DNA of 9,745 nucleotides from DASSKO01 sp035690425. Lineage in GTDB: Bacteria; Actinomycetota; Actinomycetes; Propionibacteriales; Nocardioidaceae. Below the pieces are notes generated by a model, which did no database searches, had not been told where the DNA came from, and saw only the letters and a program-made list of their open reading frames with translations. Positions 9,698-9,745 of the stretch are shown here, one piece after another (position 1 is the stretch's first letter; each line of letters starts with the position of its first letter). Location of the stretch: the NCBI GenBank assembly GCA_035690425.1, contig DASSKO010000041.1:1-9745 (forward strand), given 5' to 3'. Made by a program: the position numbers and the translations under genes.

Positions 9698-9745
9698 CCG
9701 GGCCCGCACCCGCAGCGGCGGCCGCTTCGCGGCCCGACCTGACCA
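9694..9745 (+). CDS. Start of a further operon gene, possibly class 1B dihydroorotate dehydrogenase catalytic subunit (truncated by window)
   Basis: GTG at 9694 overlaps the pyrK stop as GTGA and stays open for 17 codons to the right edge, reading MTGPAPAAAAASRPDLT. The alanine-rich start carries no recognisable domain. The final RPDLT resembles the segment just before the first beta strand of class 1B PyrD proteins, and PyrK genes are usually followed or preceded by that partner. pyrF is the other likely occupant of this position in actinobacterial pyr operons. That a gene starts here is fairly sure from the overlap; its identity is an inference from neighbourhood. Confidence 0.5.
   Translation, partial: MTGPAPAAAAASRPDLT

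Overview
The window is a high-GC actinobacterial stretch holding almost a complete de novo pyrimidine (UMP) operon, with the start of a divergent bldD-type regulator at its left edge. The BldD-like N-terminus, the bldD/pyrR divergent order (as in Streptomyces), the frequent GTG starts and the G/C-ending codons place it in Actinomycetota. The pyrK-type gene after a quinone-type pyrD suggests Nocardioides or another Propionibacteriales lineage, but that assignment is inference.

Layout. 1-187 (minus): first 62 codons of bldD. 188-406: divergent intergenic region with a weak BldD-box-like site, a probable pyrR promoter, and a clear PyrR-binding RNA hairpin touching the pyrR Shine-Dalgarno. 407-9745 (plus): pyrR, pyrB, pyrC, carA, carB, pyrD (class 2), a pyrK-like electron-transfer subunit, and the first 17 codons of another gene. 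That last gene is probably a second, class 1B dihydroorotate dehydrogenase.

How it works together. CarA/CarB make carbamoyl phosphate from glutamine, bicarbonate and ATP. PyrB condenses it with aspartate, PyrC closes the ring to dihydroorotate, and the dihydroorotate dehydrogenase(s) oxidise it to orotate. The last two UMP steps (pyrE, pyrF) are not in view. PyrR senses uridine nucleotides and should bind the leader hairpin to block translation. Most genes are joined by 1-4 nt stop/start overlaps, so repression at pyrR could pass downstream by translational coupling.

Most worth a second look: the apparent pairing of a quinone-dependent DHODH with a PyrK subunit in one operon; the PyrR loop with a compensatory base-pair change; the odd pyrC-carA junction (no intervening membrane-protein gene, and an 8-codon ORF overlapping the carA start); a lone TTA codon near the end of carB; and a 12-bp in-frame triplication in pyrD. 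No mobile elements, CRISPR arrays, tRNA/rRNA genes or intrinsic terminators were seen, and no wholly new system is evident.
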